Assembly (NCBI GenBank): GCA_023705985.1
Contig: BPTO01000019.1
Span: forward strand, 1-32,832
Direction of reading: 5' to 3'
Origin: Candidatus Heimdallarchaeota archaeon
GTDB lineage: Archaea; Asgardarchaeota; Heimdallarchaeia; Heimdallarchaeales; Heimdallarchaeaceae
DNA: 32,832 nucleotides
Below, in pieces: positions 1 to 8,873 of the stretch. Under the pieces are notes generated by a model. It saw only the letters and a list, made by a program, of their open reading frames with translations. It was not told where the DNA came from and did not search any database. Position numbers and translations under genes: made by a program. Position 1 is the first letter of the stretch; each line of letters begins with the position of its first letter.

Positions 1-1551
1 CTTTTCAATTGGTTTATCAAGAATTGCTGCTAGAGTTTGATAATAGGAAACAATTTCATTCTTTGGTTCTATATAGCCTTTCCTTACATCTTCAAAGTAG
101 GTGAAAGGATGAGTACTATAATAAGTGCTAATGGGATCATCGTTCCTTAGAATAAGGACTCCTATGGATTCTTGTCCTTTTCTACCTGCTCTTCCTAGTC
201 TTTGAGTAAAACTCGTAACGTCAACTATGGAAGAAATAACAGCAGAAACATCACCAATATCAATTCCTAACTCAAGTGTTGGAGTAGAAACAAGAATATC
301 TAATTGTCCTTTTCTGAAGCTGTTCTCTACTCTGTCTCTATACTCTTTAGTCAAACCAGCTCGATGAACTGCTGATTTGAGCTTTGCACGTTTTAACATC
401 AAATTAATTATTTCTGCGTTTTTATGATTATTCTGGAAACAAAGAGTTTTGTATTTAGAGTACAATAGCTGTTGCGCTATTGATGCAGTAATTGTGTATT
501 GACTTACAACAAAAGGCATTACCATCAATAGATGAATTGCAGCTTTTCTAGCTGTTTCTACAGTTATTGCTTTTACATCTCTCCCAAAAAGCTGTGAAGC
601 AAATTCTTTACCATTTCCTATTGTTGCACTTGCTCCAATAAACTTGATTTTATATTTTGATAGTCTCTGTAATCTTTTAAGTATAAAATATAGATTTGAC
701 CCGAAAGCTCCAACAGCAATGTGAATTTCATCAATAATAACGAATTTAACTCCATGTAATAACTCTCTGAACTGTGTTCTTCGCATATGATAATGGAGCA
801 TATCAGGATTTGTGATGATTATATCAGGAGGATACTGGAAGATTCTATTGCGTACGTCTTTGGGCGTGTCACCATCAAAAATCGCTGAATTTATACCTAA
901 GGCACTTCCATACTTACTTATTTTTTTATGCTGATCCTTTGCCAGTGCTTTAGTGGGATAAATGATTATGGCACTAACTCCTCTTCGCAAAAGAGGGTGA
1001 GGATTAGACTCCCAGATTTTTGATATTACTGGTAAAAGAAATGATTCAGTTTTTCCAGTTCCTGTTGGGGTTACAATTACAATGTCTTTTCCCTTTTGAA
1101 TCATTTCAAAGGATTCTACTTGAAAATCAAAAAGAAATTTTATCCCACTTTCCTGTAGCAAATTATTGAGCTCTTTTGGATAAATCTTTTTTTTACTGCT
1201 TATTGGGGGAAATTGTTGCTTGAGAAAACTGTAAAACACAATCTCATTATCTGGATTATTGATTATCCGTTTTACCACATTTGGAAGGGTGTCTGGTTCA
1301 ATTCCTGCGTTTTTTATGAGTTTTATTTTTTCTTCCTTTGTTTTTCTTTTTATAATAGGTAAGGCAGCATCTTTTTGCTTATTTTCTGGTTTTGAAGATT
1401 TTTTATTTCTTTGCTTTAACAATCTTTTATAAGCTTCTTTTTTATCTAGAGTATAATAGCGCTTATTTAACCCGCAAAAAGAGCAAAAGAGAATTATAGA
1501 ATCAACTTTTTTCGAGATAAAGAGCTCTTTTTCACAATCTGGACACTGCAT
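1..1551 (-). CDS. DEAD/DEAH-box helicase with N-terminal zinc ribbon (YprA/MrfA/Hrq1-like), C-terminus cut by window edge
   Basis: This open frame of 517 codons runs off the start of the window. It begins with a CxxC-x16-CxxC zinc ribbon (Cys3, Cys6, Cys23, Cys26), then a basic linker, then two RecA-like lobes. Motif I is TPTGTGKT at residues 161-168, motif II is DEIH at 274-277, motif III is SAT at 308-310, and motif VI is QRLGRAGR at 450-457. The run after motif II (GAFGSNLYFILKRL) resembles the COG1205 family (YprA/MrfA, eukaryotic Hrq1), which are 3'-5' DNA helicases linked to repair. The family's C-terminal cysteine region would lie outside the window, so it cannot be checked. The N-terminal ribbon is unlike bacterial MrfA. 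The ATG at 1551 has a TATA-like box about 28 nt upstream, which suggests a leaderless transcript diverging from the small gene at 1671. The helicase call is firm; the subfamily is probable. Confidence 0.85.
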   Translation of the reverse strand, partial: MQCPDCEKELFISKKVDSIILFCSFCGLNKRYYTLDKKEAYKRLLKQRNKKSSKPENKQKDAALPIIKRKTKEEKIKLIKNAGIEPDTLPNVVKRIINNPDNEIVFYSFLKQQFPPISSKKKIYPKELNNLLQESGIKFLFDFQVESFEMIQKGKDIVIVTPTGTGKTESFLLPVISKIWESNPHPLLRRGVSAIIIYPTKALAKDQHKKISKYGSALGINSAIFDGDTPKDVRNRIFQYPPDIIITNPDMLHYHMRRTQFRELLHGVKFVIIDEIHIAVGAFGSNLYFILKRLQRLSKYKIKFIGASATIGNGKEFASQLFGRDVKAITVETARKAAIHLLMVMPFVVSQYTITASIAQQLLYSKYKTLCFQNNHKNAEIINLMLKRAKLKSAVHRAGLTKEYRDRVENSFRKGQLDILVSTPTLELGIDIGDVSAVISSIVDVTSFTQRLGRAGRKGQESIGVLILRNDDPISTYYSTHPFTYFEDVRKGYIEPKNEIVSYYQTLAAILDKPIEK

Positions 1552-1575
1552 TCAAAGACATAAACACATATTACT

Positions 1576-1583
1576 TAATAAAG
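1576..1583 (-). promoter_or_regulatory. TATA-like box of the helicase gene
   Basis: On the minus strand this reads TTTATTAA, centred about 28 nt before the ATG at 1551. That spacing puts transcription start at or next to the start codon, as in leaderless archaeal mRNAs. No ribosome site is visible before the ATG. Confidence 0.45.
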
Positions 1584-1629
1584 TTGTATCCCTATTAATA
1601 ATCGTCTAGTAAAAACACCAAAAAGATAG

Positions 1630-1637
1630 GTTTAAAA
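1630..1637 (+). promoter_or_regulatory. TATA-like box of the small Cys protein gene
   Basis: GTTTAAAA lies about 37 nt before the ATG at 1671. This leaves room for a short leader carrying a weak purine-rich GGAAGATAAGA run just before the start codon. Confidence 0.35.
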
Positions 1638-1670
1638 TGGCTTTTTCTCCCATATACTTGGAAGATAAGA

Positions 1671-1931
1671 ATGGCAGAAAATCTACGTGTATGCAAATGG
1701 AAGAAAAGTATTAGTGGTCGCAGTCCAGAGGGAACGGTTCAAAAAATCAATTTTCCTTGCCGTTTCCCAGATTCAGATTTGACTTTCGAACTGTGTGTTC
1801 AATGTTTGCTAGGAGAACTATTCGCAGTGTTTTACACCCAAACGATGAACATGCAAAAGAGCGGTAATATGCAAGAAGAAATTATGACATTCCTAAAAAA
1901 TTTCACTTCTGAAGATTTTGATATGCGATGA
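1671..1931 (+). CDS. Small cysteine-containing protein, unknown function (86 aa)
   Basis: I do not recognise this protein. It is 86 aa, soluble by composition, with four cysteines: Cys8 in VCKWKKS, Cys30 in FPCRFP, and Cys42/Cys45 in CVQC. Together they could make a small zinc site. It probably is a gene, because it has a TATA-like box at about -37, a purine-rich run just before the ATG and its own intergenic space, and it does not sit opposite another gene. It diverges from the helicase and converges on the large surface protein, with 18 nt between the two stop codons. The final third (from about residue 55) is Met- and Asn-rich and looks helical. Function cannot be inferred from context. 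Confidence 0.55.
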   Translation: MAENLRVCKWKKSISGRSPEGTVQKINFPCRFPDSDLTFELCVQCLLGELFAVFYTQTMNMQKSGNMQEEIMTFLKNFTSEDFDMR

Positions 1932-1949
1932 ATAATTAAGCACATAGAA

Positions 1950-4900
1950 CTATTTGTAATAAGCTGATTTTCTTGAAAACAGAGCTATTACTAGAACAAT
2001 TACTGTCAATGCTACTGCACTAATAAGAGGGTACAAGTATGGCAAGGATGAAAATGTTATTTCAATATCTGTTGATATTTGTGGTATCTTGATCTTAATA
2101 ACTGGTGAAAATACTGACCATTCAAATGAGAATTGCTCTTCTTCTATTATTATAGGTACCTCCATTTTTATCTGGTAAACTTCTGAACCCATATTAGTAA
2201 TCTCAAAGTTTGTATCAGCTGCTTGGAAAGTTGTTCCTTGGATTTCATAAAGAGACGAATATATTATAATTATCGGAGGAATAACAATTTCTCCCTCAAT
2301 ATTACTGAATATTTCCTGGATTCTAACCATTTCACCGGGATTTAGAGTCACGTTAGCTAGATTTACTTTAGTGCATGAGAAGGTTGCTGAAGATGTTATT
2401 GTAAGTAAGATTTCCTTCTCTTCAGTGATATAGTGACTTGTCGCTGATAACGAATCAGCTAATGAATTATCCAAAACCTGCGATATTGTAAGATTAGATG
2501 AAGAAAGACCAGTATTCGTTATTTCATAAATTACAATTACTTGATTGTCTTCTGTAATTTGGTAATCAAAATCTAGAGATAATTCAGGTACAGGAAAACT
2601 AGGTCTTGCCTGATTTTGAAGTGAGAGCGGTGGAACAAGAATACCTGTAACCATTGTAGAGCTCACAACATTCTGAGTTTCTCCACTGAATGTCCAAATT
2701 AATGGTTCGTTGGACCAGGGACTAGGAATCTCTAATGGATCTTCTGATTTATCAGAAATAAAACTAACTAATGCTACATAAGTATTCAAACCTATATTGC
2801 TGTTCGCATTTATTGAAAATTCTTTTACAAAACTTGCGTTACCATCTATATGGCTAATACTAAAGGATTTTATTGGAACAATTTCTGTTGGCAACCACAG
2901 ATAATTAAGTTTCAAGTTAACGATATCTACACGAACATTATATGCAGTTAGTGTTCCAATATTCTGGATATCAAGCAGAAAAGAAACCTCATCACCTACA
3001 ACATAGATTGATTCATTTGAAAGTAACGTACTTCTAAGTACAGCCTCTTCATCGCCTATTTGGAGATTGAGACCGTTTGTTATACCATAATATTCTCTTC
3101 CAACTACATCTTGATATTTGAATCTGCTACCTAATGAAACAAATGTATCCGAAGCTGCAGAATAATCACTAAGAAACCTTCCACTAATATTATTTTGCGC
3201 AAACATAGCTACCATGAGATTCTTATAATCGTATTCATAACTTTGGAATAATATGTAATCAAAATCTTCATTATATGATTGCACCTCAAAACGAAAAACA
3301 CCAAGCTTATCATTTGTTGTAGGAACATTCGCCAAATTCCATGAGATTTCTACCGATTCATTTACATCAAGAACAGGTATATTGCAGTAAAGATATGACC
3401 CAAAAATTGTTGAAACGTATGTAAAATCATTTTGATTGAATTGAAATAGAATAATTTCATCATAGAGAGCTTCGTACAATGTATCATAGGCATTATTGAT
3501 TGCTGGTAAAAGAATTTGATAAACTTCTTGAATCTCACCTGTTAGATTAGTATAGAAATGCCCGATATTAAAATCTTGCATATATTCATCGAGATTTTGC
3601 ACAATAACATTGTATACATCCAAAGGAATACCATTTGAGCTCAATATTTCTAAATATTCATTTAACACGATAGTTGTGTTATCCATCCACCTTACAAGCA
3701 TACCTTCAGTAATATTCTCATACCATCCTTGAATATCAAGTACTGGAATAATAACATTTACATCTACAATACTATCGTAATAGACGCTAATTTGTATGAA
3801 CGATGAAACAGTTTCATCGATTCTTATATCTTCTTTTAGAACAGGTGCATTAGCCCCATGTAACAATATTTCTTTAAAATCCTCTGGAATTGGAAAAACT
3901 ATAGTTGTGTTTATTGCTGGAGAAGTACCGACATTTCTAACACTATAAACCATATCTAATATACCATTTTGATTTAGCTCATCATCAGAATAAGAAGAAG
4001 TTGTAACAACTCGTGGATATTCCAAATCTAAGAATGTAGCAGGATAGTACTCAACTAGTGCATCAAAAGCTTGAAATCTTGGTATTAGAAGAAAACGTAG
4101 AGACCACTCAAAAACACCTGTAACTTCCGGAGCAAAATTATCTGGAGAGGGATAGAGATGAGTGATATTTGCGGGAAAAGGTAGTTTGAAACTCACTTTC
4201 GATGAAAGAGAACGAGGATTTGAAATGATCTTTTCTCCTAAAACATTACTAACATTCATGCTTCGCAATTGATCAGTTATACTTATACCTTTTTCAAGAC
4301 CAAGCATAGCTTTACGGACTGCGAAGAACTGTCCATCATCAGATTTTTTGAGTGTATAACCAAATGCATATATTATCGGATTAGTTTTTATTCGCTCAAA
4401 AAAGATGTCTTCAAAATTACCATTACTACTATTATTATCTGGAGCAAAAACGTCAACAAAAGCGACCAGAGCTTTAGAATATGATAAAGCAGCCATTAAG
4501 GATAACTGAACTGAATATGTACCGATTCTTTGGATATTATAGATTTCAAGCATCACACCATAATGGTCATAAAAAACTTGTTGTACATGTTGGTACATAT
4601 TTTGAATAATTTGTAGATTTGTTGTTTGAATTACTATTTTTACGCTCAAACCATTTGGAAATTGCCAAAGAGGGTTTGTCCAGATTTTAGAAAAGTTAGT
4701 TTGTTCAGTCACTATAAAATCAATTCGTGATACCCTTAATAGTGCAGGAGATAGAAGATCAAAGTGTGTTTCATTTCTCATTCCATTTAATTCTAGATTC
4801 AAGAGAGCTGATTCTTCTTTTCCTGCAATTATTTCTATGCTCTCATAATATAGATTGTTAAAAAAAGAAGAAGTGGAAGAAGTAATTGAGCCATTTTCTA

Positions 4901-5015
4901 CTTCTGATGCTTTAACAGAAGGAGTAATAAACAAAACAGAGAGTAACACAGTGAGTACAAAAACGCATTTCACGATAGATGGGGTATTTATTTTCCAATA
5001 TATTTCCGCACTCAT
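1950..5015 (-). CDS. Large membrane-anchored surface protein with CARDB/DUF11-like domains (1021 aa)
   Basis: A hydrophobic signal segment (about residues 15-36) is followed by a very long ectodomain, one C-terminal membrane helix (about 990-1014) and a short basic tail. The topology is therefore almost entirely extracellular. At least three segments look like CARDB/DUF11 beta-sandwich modules, each with a phrase of the type NVGTSPAINTT, NIGTLTAYNV or NTGLSSSNLT. Such modules are common in archaeal S-layer and adhesion-type proteins. Many N-x-S/T sequons suggest glycosylation. The middle part (roughly 440-600) is Tyr/Asp-rich and unassigned. The ATG at 5015 has GAGGG eight bases before it and a TATA-like box upstream, so it has its own promoter. 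The gene lies just downstream of a membrane-bound winged-helix protein that could regulate it. No enzyme motif was seen. Surface location is well supported; role is unknown. Confidence 0.8.
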   Translation of the reverse strand: MSAEIYWKINTPSIVKCVFVLTVLLSVLFITPSVKASEVENGSITSSTSSFFNNLYYESIEIIAGKEESALLNLELNGMRNETHFDLLSPALLRVSRIDFIVTEQTNFSKIWTNPLWQFPNGLSVKIVIQTTNLQIIQNMYQHVQQVFYDHYGVMLEIYNIQRIGTYSVQLSLMAALSYSKALVAFVDVFAPDNNSSNGNFEDIFFERIKTNPIIYAFGYTLKKSDDGQFFAVRKAMLGLEKGISITDQLRSMNVSNVLGEKIISNPRSLSSKVSFKLPFPANITHLYPSPDNFAPEVTGVFEWSLRFLLIPRFQAFDALVEYYPATFLDLEYPRVVTTSSYSDDELNQNGILDMVYSVRNVGTSPAINTTIVFPIPEDFKEILLHGANAPVLKEDIRIDETVSSFIQISVYYDSIVDVNVIIPVLDIQGWYENITEGMLVRWMDNTTIVLNEYLEILSSNGIPLDVYNVIVQNLDEYMQDFNIGHFYTNLTGEIQEVYQILLPAINNAYDTLYEALYDEIILFQFNQNDFTYVSTIFGSYLYCNIPVLDVNESVEISWNLANVPTTNDKLGVFRFEVQSYNEDFDYILFQSYEYDYKNLMVAMFAQNNISGRFLSDYSAASDTFVSLGSRFKYQDVVGREYYGITNGLNLQIGDEEAVLRSTLLSNESIYVVGDEVSFLLDIQNIGTLTAYNVRVDIVNLKLNYLWLPTEIVPIKSFSISHIDGNASFVKEFSINANSNIGLNTYVALVSFISDKSEDPLEIPSPWSNEPLIWTFSGETQNVVSSTMVTGILVPPLSLQNQARPSFPVPELSLDFDYQITEDNQVIVIYEITNTGLSSSNLTISQVLDNSLADSLSATSHYITEEKEILLTITSSATFSCTKVNLANVTLNPGEMVRIQEIFSNIEGEIVIPPIIIIYSSLYEIQGTTFQAADTNFEITNMGSEVYQIKMEVPIIIEEEQFSFEWSVFSPVIKIKIPQISTDIEITFSSLPYLYPLISAVALTVIVLVIALFSRKSAYYK

Positions 5016-5070
5016 AGTGAAACCCTCTTATGTTTATTTAAGTTCAAAGTCAATTTTAAGGATTCTTTTC

Positions 5071-5082
5071 TAATTATATAGT
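5071..5082 (-). promoter_or_regulatory. TATA box of the 1021-aa surface protein gene
   Basis: The minus strand reads ACTATATAATTA about 60 nt before the ATG at 5015. This predicts a leader of roughly 30 nt that includes the AGAGGG ribosome site next to the ATG. Confidence 0.45.
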
Positions 5083-5115
5083 GTTTACTTCGAGAAAATT
5101 CGAACTTCATCATAA

Positions 5116-5955
5116 TTACCACACCAAACCATTCATAATCAAAAACGCCAGCCCGTTTAGAGTGTAACTTGTCACTAAAGCGACAATTCCTGCCTTTTCA
5201 ATCCTTAATTCTTTTATAACTATAATTGCCTCAATAAGTAACCCCAAAGTAATAACTTGTGTAAAAATTAAAATTACAAACAACCATATTTCAAGATCTA
5301 ATGGAGATACTGGATAATCTAAATCTACTACTAAAGATTCTAGAACACTAAAAAGTACTAGCGGTATCTGTACTATTACAACACTTTGAAAAAGAGCTAA
5401 TTTTTCTTTCTTTCTTTTGAAAAGAAATGAAGAAAATAATTCACATAGAATATATGTTACAAGAGTAGAAACTACAAAGAAAATGGGTGCGAAATATGCA
5501 GGAGAAATTAAAGAAGGAAATAAGAATACAAGACTTGTTGACATGAAAAAAGTGGATACAGTTAATCCTACAAATAGAAGGAGTGTAAACCCTAGAGAAC
5601 GAACAGAATCTGCATATATAAACTGAAAAACAGATCGAAGAAATAATGTGTGAAGAAAGGATAATTTTCCATATGCCTGGATTTCAGGAGCAGAAACATC
5701 TAGCTCATCTTCAATCAATGCATAAGCTCTTCTTCCCTTTTCAGACAATAAGTATTTTTTAGTAGCATTTTGAGTTATCAATTCCCCAAGAGTATCTAAA
5801 TGATGGTATAATGTACCAACTTTTGTACCAAAACGTGATTGAATATCAGTAAAAGAAACAACCCTCTTTTCTCCAATAAACACAAGTAAGTCCCTTCTTA
5901 TTTGATTGGAGAGAGCTTTCCAAATATTTGAAGAAAGCTGTTTCTTGGAATTCAT
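5116..5955 (-). CDS. Membrane-anchored winged-helix (ArsR-like) regulator
   Basis: Residues 1 to about 85 form a winged helix-turn-helix of the ArsR-like type. The signs are a helix with ALSNQIRRDLLVFI, a recognition segment with TKVGTLYHHLDTLG, and a wing with KKYLLSEKGRRAY. About five membrane helices follow (from about residue 119 to the C-terminus), with a KRKKEK loop on the likely cytosolic side. A DNA-binding domain fused directly to a polytopic membrane domain is seen in several archaeal lineages and implies a one-component regulator that senses a membrane or envelope signal. Targets are unknown. The adjacent 1021-aa surface protein gene, in the same direction and 100 nt downstream, is the obvious candidate. 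The ATG at 5955 has a TATA-like run about 29 nt upstream and no ribosome site, so the mRNA is probably leaderless. Confidence 0.75.
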   Translation of the reverse strand: MNSKKQLSSNIWKALSNQIRRDLLVFIGEKRVVSFTDIQSRFGTKVGTLYHHLDTLGELITQNATKKYLLSEKGRRAYALIEDELDVSAPEIQAYGKLSFLHTLFLRSVFQFIYADSVRSLGFTLLLFVGLTVSTFFMSTSLVFLFPSLISPAYFAPIFFVVSTLVTYILCELFSSFLFKRKKEKLALFQSVVIVQIPLVLFSVLESLVVDLDYPVSPLDLEIWLFVILIFTQVITLGLLIEAIIVIKELRIEKAGIVALVTSYTLNGLAFLIMNGLVW

Positions 5956-5978
5956 TTATAATACTGACTAATACGATG

Positions 5979-5990
5979 TTAAATTTAAAA
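5979..5990 (-). promoter_or_regulatory. TATA-like box of the winged-helix membrane protein gene
   Basis: The AT run TTTTAAATTTAA on the minus strand is centred about 29 nt before the ATG at 5955, which fits leaderless transcription. It also lies just downstream of the cofH stop codon. Confidence 0.4.
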
Positions 5991-6002
5991 CTTGGCTTTA
6001 AA

Positions 6003-7127
6003 TCAGTAATGGTTTATAAGATTGTATAGCGTATCACGTTCGACAGGAATACGATTTGCATCTTTTATTATTGCTACAAAATCTTCCACTGTCATCAATT
6101 CACCATACGTTCCACCAGCTTTTTTCGTTATATTCTCAGTAAATAAAGTACCCCCAAGATCATTTACTCCTGCATCAAGAGAAATTTGGGCTAATTTTGG
6201 TCCAAGTTTTACCCAAGATGTTTGTATATTATGGATAGATTCACCTAAATAGAGTCTAGCTGCACTATAAAGAGCTAAATCGTGCATTCCTGAACTACTA
6301 GGTCGTGCACCTAGAAAGCGATACAGAATAGTGTTTTGATGCATAAAGGATAATGGAACAAATTCAGTAAAACCCTTAGAAAGTTCTTGTACCGTTTTGA
6401 GTATTACTAAATGCTCTGCTTCATCTATTAGTGATTCAACATGACCGTACATCATTGTAGCTGATGATTTTATTCCTGCACGATGCCCCGTAAGAACAAT
6501 ATTCACCCATTGTTCAGTAGATATTTTATCTGGACAAATTACTTTTCTTACTTCATCTACTAATATTTCAGCAGCTGTTCCAGGAAAGGAACCTAAGCCA
6601 TTTTTCTTGAGTTCCTTGAAGATATTTTCTATGTTCTCCCCTGAAAGTTGTGACATATAAGCTATTTCTGCGGGAGAAAAAGCATGAATGTGTATATTGG
6701 GTGCAGTTCGCTTTATTGTTTTCAATAGATCTATATAATAAGCAAAATTTATCTGGGGGTCAAGCCCTCCTTGGATACAAACTTCTGTACACCCTCTAGC
6801 TAATGCTTTCTGCGTTTCTATCTCAATATCTTCAAGCGACATCCTCTTTGAAAGAGATCGGTCTTTTCTAGATTCAGACTTGAAAGAACAAAACCTGCAG
6901 GTTCCTATACAATTATCCGTGAAATTAATATTCTGATTTGTTACAAAAGTTACATTACTCCCTACTTGTTCAGCTCTTGCTTCATCAGCTAAAGCGAGTT
7001 GAATCCCCAAATCCTTTCCTCTCTTCTTCAGCATCAAAGCAAGCTGCACTATTTCTTCTTTATGAGATTCACGAAAATTTGAAATATCCAAATGTTGGTC
7101 AATCTTAGGGGGAGAGGTATTTTTCAT
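6003..7127 (-). CDS. cofH: 5-amino-6-(D-ribitylamino)uracil--L-tyrosine 4-hydroxyphenyl transferase (Fo synthase subunit 2)
   Basis: CofH is a radical SAM enzyme that joins the 4-hydroxybenzyl part of tyrosine to 5-amino-6-ribitylaminouracil. CofG then closes the product to Fo, the chromophore of coenzyme F420. The diagnostic segment NINFTDNCIGTCRFCSF holds the CxxxCxxC cluster ligands (Cys73, Cys77, Cys80 from the ATG at 7127), and the downstream CIQGGLDPQINF fits the family. At 374 aa the length is normal. The upstream gene cofG overlaps it. I take the ATG at 7127 as start. A TTG at 7145 would add six residues, and the ribosome signals of both are weak (a GAGG 12 nt before the ATG). It is the last gene of the four-gene operon starting at 10036. 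Confidence 0.93.
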   Translation of the reverse strand: MKNTSPPKIDQHLDISNFRESHKEEIVQLALMLKKRGKDLGIQLALADEARAEQVGSNVTFVTNQNINFTDNCIGTCRFCSFKSESRKDRSLSKRMSLEDIEIETQKALARGCTEVCIQGGLDPQINFAYYIDLLKTIKRTAPNIHIHAFSPAEIAYMSQLSGENIENIFKELKKNGLGSFPGTAAEILVDEVRKVICPDKISTEQWVNIVLTGHRAGIKSSATMMYGHVESLIDEAEHLVILKTVQELSKGFTEFVPLSFMHQNTILYRFLGARPSSSGMHDLALYSAARLYLGESIHNIQTSWVKLGPKLAQISLDAGVNDLGGTLFTENITKKAGGTYGELMTVEDFVAIIKDANRIPVERDTLYNLINHY

Positions 7128-8190
7128 TTGTGTAGGTATCCTCAATTAATGTGCGTATCCTATCGCTTAAATACTTTTTATAGGAGGGATAAACTGGTAA
7201 TCTTTCCTTAAAAATATAGCCGTTCTTCTCAAGTATTTTCTTGAGGTTTTCTTCTTTTAGCCAATCCATTGTGGGATTGATAAAATCTATTGTAACAGGA
7301 GAAATACCTCCTAAATCATTAGCCCCATGAGCTAAAGCATCTATAATACGTTCACTGTTTAAGTTAGGTGGCACTTGAATATTTACAGATTTGGGTAATA
7401 TCACTCTTGCAAGAGCTACTGAGTCAAGAAAGTCTTTTTTTGATGGAGGGAGTCTGTCAGCCATTGGTGTAGAAGGTATTGGATTAAAGTTTTGAATAAT
7501 TACCTCTTGGATGTGAGAGTATTGTTTGCTAATTTTAGCAATAGATAGCAGAGATTCTATCCTTTCTGCTATATTTTCACCAATTCCAACAAGAATTCCA
7601 GTAGTAAAAGGAATTTTGAGCTTACCGGCATTCTCAATTGTCTCAAGTCTTTTTTCCGGATTCTTACCTGGAGAATTGAAATGAGGATGACCTTTACCCA
7701 TTAGACGTTTACTAACATTTTCAAGCATTAATCCCATGCTAGCATTTGAATCCTTGAGTAAAGAAAGTTCTTCAAATGAAAGTAAGCCAAGATTTGAATG
7801 GGGAAGCAGTGCTTTTTTTAAAGCTATTTCACAAAAATTTTTAACATATTCGACAGTTGAAGAATAACCATGGCGTGTTAAAAAATCACGGGCATCCGAA
7901 TACTTTGTTTCGGGTTTTTCTCCGAGGGTTAACAGAACTTCACTACATTCAACCTTTTTCGTCTTTTGAAGAAATTCAATGTACTTGGATGGAGTAATCC
8001 AAGATGAAACATCATCTGATACGAAACCACAATAATCACATTTGTTTCTACATTGACGAGTTACAGGAACGAAAATATTTCGTGAAAAAGTTATTTCGTT
8101 TTTGTAATTCTTAACACGTTTCTCATTTGCTTTATGAACAAGTTCCTCAGAGTTATTATTGACTAGAGATAAATATTTATCGAGACTCAT
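7105..8190 (-). CDS. cofG: 7,8-didemethyl-8-hydroxy-5-deazariboflavin synthase (Fo synthase subunit 1)
   Basis: CofG is the radical SAM partner of CofH and forms the deazaflavin ring of Fo. The N-terminal segment TFSRNIFVPVTRQCRNKC leads into Cys47, Cys51 and Cys54 (CxxxCDYCGF), the [4Fe-4S] ligands. Further family-like segments are the FTTGILVGIGEN run and the VQVPPNL-type run before GANDLGGISPVT. At 361 aa it is a normal, unfused CofG, as in archaea rather than the fused FbiC of actinobacteria. Its ATG overlaps the stop of the reductase gene (ATGA, 4 nt), and its 3' end overlaps cofH by 23 nt, so the pair is translationally coupled. Confidence 0.94.
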   Translation of the reverse strand: MSLDKYLSLVNNNSEELVHKANEKRVKNYKNEITFSRNIFVPVTRQCRNKCDYCGFVSDDVSSWITPSKYIEFLQKTKKVECSEVLLTLGEKPETKYSDARDFLTRHGYSSTVEYVKNFCEIALKKALLPHSNLGLLSFEELSLLKDSNASMGLMLENVSKRLMGKGHPHFNSPGKNPEKRLETIENAGKLKIPFTTGILVGIGENIAERIESLLSIAKISKQYSHIQEVIIQNFNPIPSTPMADRLPPSKKDFLDSVALARVILPKSVNIQVPPNLNSERIIDALAHGANDLGGISPVTIDFINPTMDWLKEENLKKILEKNGYIFKERLPVYPSYKKYLSDRIRTLIEDTYTNEKYLSP

Positions 8191-8873
8191 TTCTTTTCCT
8201 CATCCAGCAATGTCATTGAAACAAGAATACCCTCACCAACACGTTTTGTTTGCGTTATCTTAACGGACAGTGTTTTTTTCAAAGTATTCTTTAATTCATC
8301 TCTTAATAGAGGAATACCCCCTAAATGTCCTACTAGAATAGGAGCGAAATAGATAAACATTTTATCAACAAGTCTTCGTTGAATAAACTGTGAGATAATC
8401 GTTGATCCCCCTTCAACAAGTAATGTTTTAACATTAAAATCGTTTTTCAAATGCTCAAGTATCTGTATTAAATCAAGAAAATTAGTTTTTTCTTCTTCGC
8501 CAACAGGAATAATTGTCACTCCAAGATTGTTAAATTCGTCTCTTTTTTCGATAGGATGGGTCCTAGAAACAAAAATTACAGTAGGATACTTTTTTTGTTC
8601 TTTGATAACTTTAGAATCTATAGGAATTGAACCTTTAGAATCGAGAATAACTCGAAGAGGGTGTTTTTTACGCGAGGTTATGTATCTAACTGTAAGCAAT
8701 GGATTATCAATGATAACAGTGTTTTTTCCTACAAGAATAGCATCAACACTACTTCTCAATGAATGAACTCTTTCTAAATCTTCTCTACTTGACAGATGTA
8801 AAGCTCCCTTATTAGAAGCAATGAAACCATCTAAGGAAGAAGCAACATTGATAATCACTTTTGGTCTTTTCAT
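8187..8873 (-). CDS. arfC: 2,5-diamino-6-(ribosylamino)-4(3H)-pyrimidinone 5'-phosphate reductase (RibD C-terminal-like)
   Basis: This 228-aa protein matches the stand-alone archaeal/fungal reductase of the riboflavin pathway. That enzyme reduces the ribosyl side chain to ribityl with NAD(P)H before deamination. Family features seen are NVASSLDGFIA near the N-terminus, RVHSLRSSVDAILVGKNTV, DNPLLTVR, the RVILDSKGSIP strand-turn, and the cofactor-site phrase LLVEGGSTIISQF followed by VDKMFIYFAPILVGH. It lacks the zinc deaminase domain of bacterial RibD, as expected in archaea, so deamination must come from another protein. It sits between the amidohydrolase and cofG with ATGA overlaps on both sides, so one mRNA supplies the uracil precursor shared by riboflavin and Fo. 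The order of reduction before deamination is known for archaea and fungi. Confidence 0.88.
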   Translation of the reverse strand: MKRPKVIINVASSLDGFIASNKGALHLSSREDLERVHSLRSSVDAILVGKNTVIIDNPLLTVRYITSRKKHPLRVILDSKGSIPIDSKVIKEQKKYPTVIFVSRTHPIEKRDEFNNLGVTIIPVGEEEKTNFLDLIQILEHLKNDFNVKTLLVEGGSTIISQFIQRRLVDKMFIYFAPILVGHLGGIPLLRDELKNTLKKTLSVKITQTKRVGEGILVSMTLLDEEKK

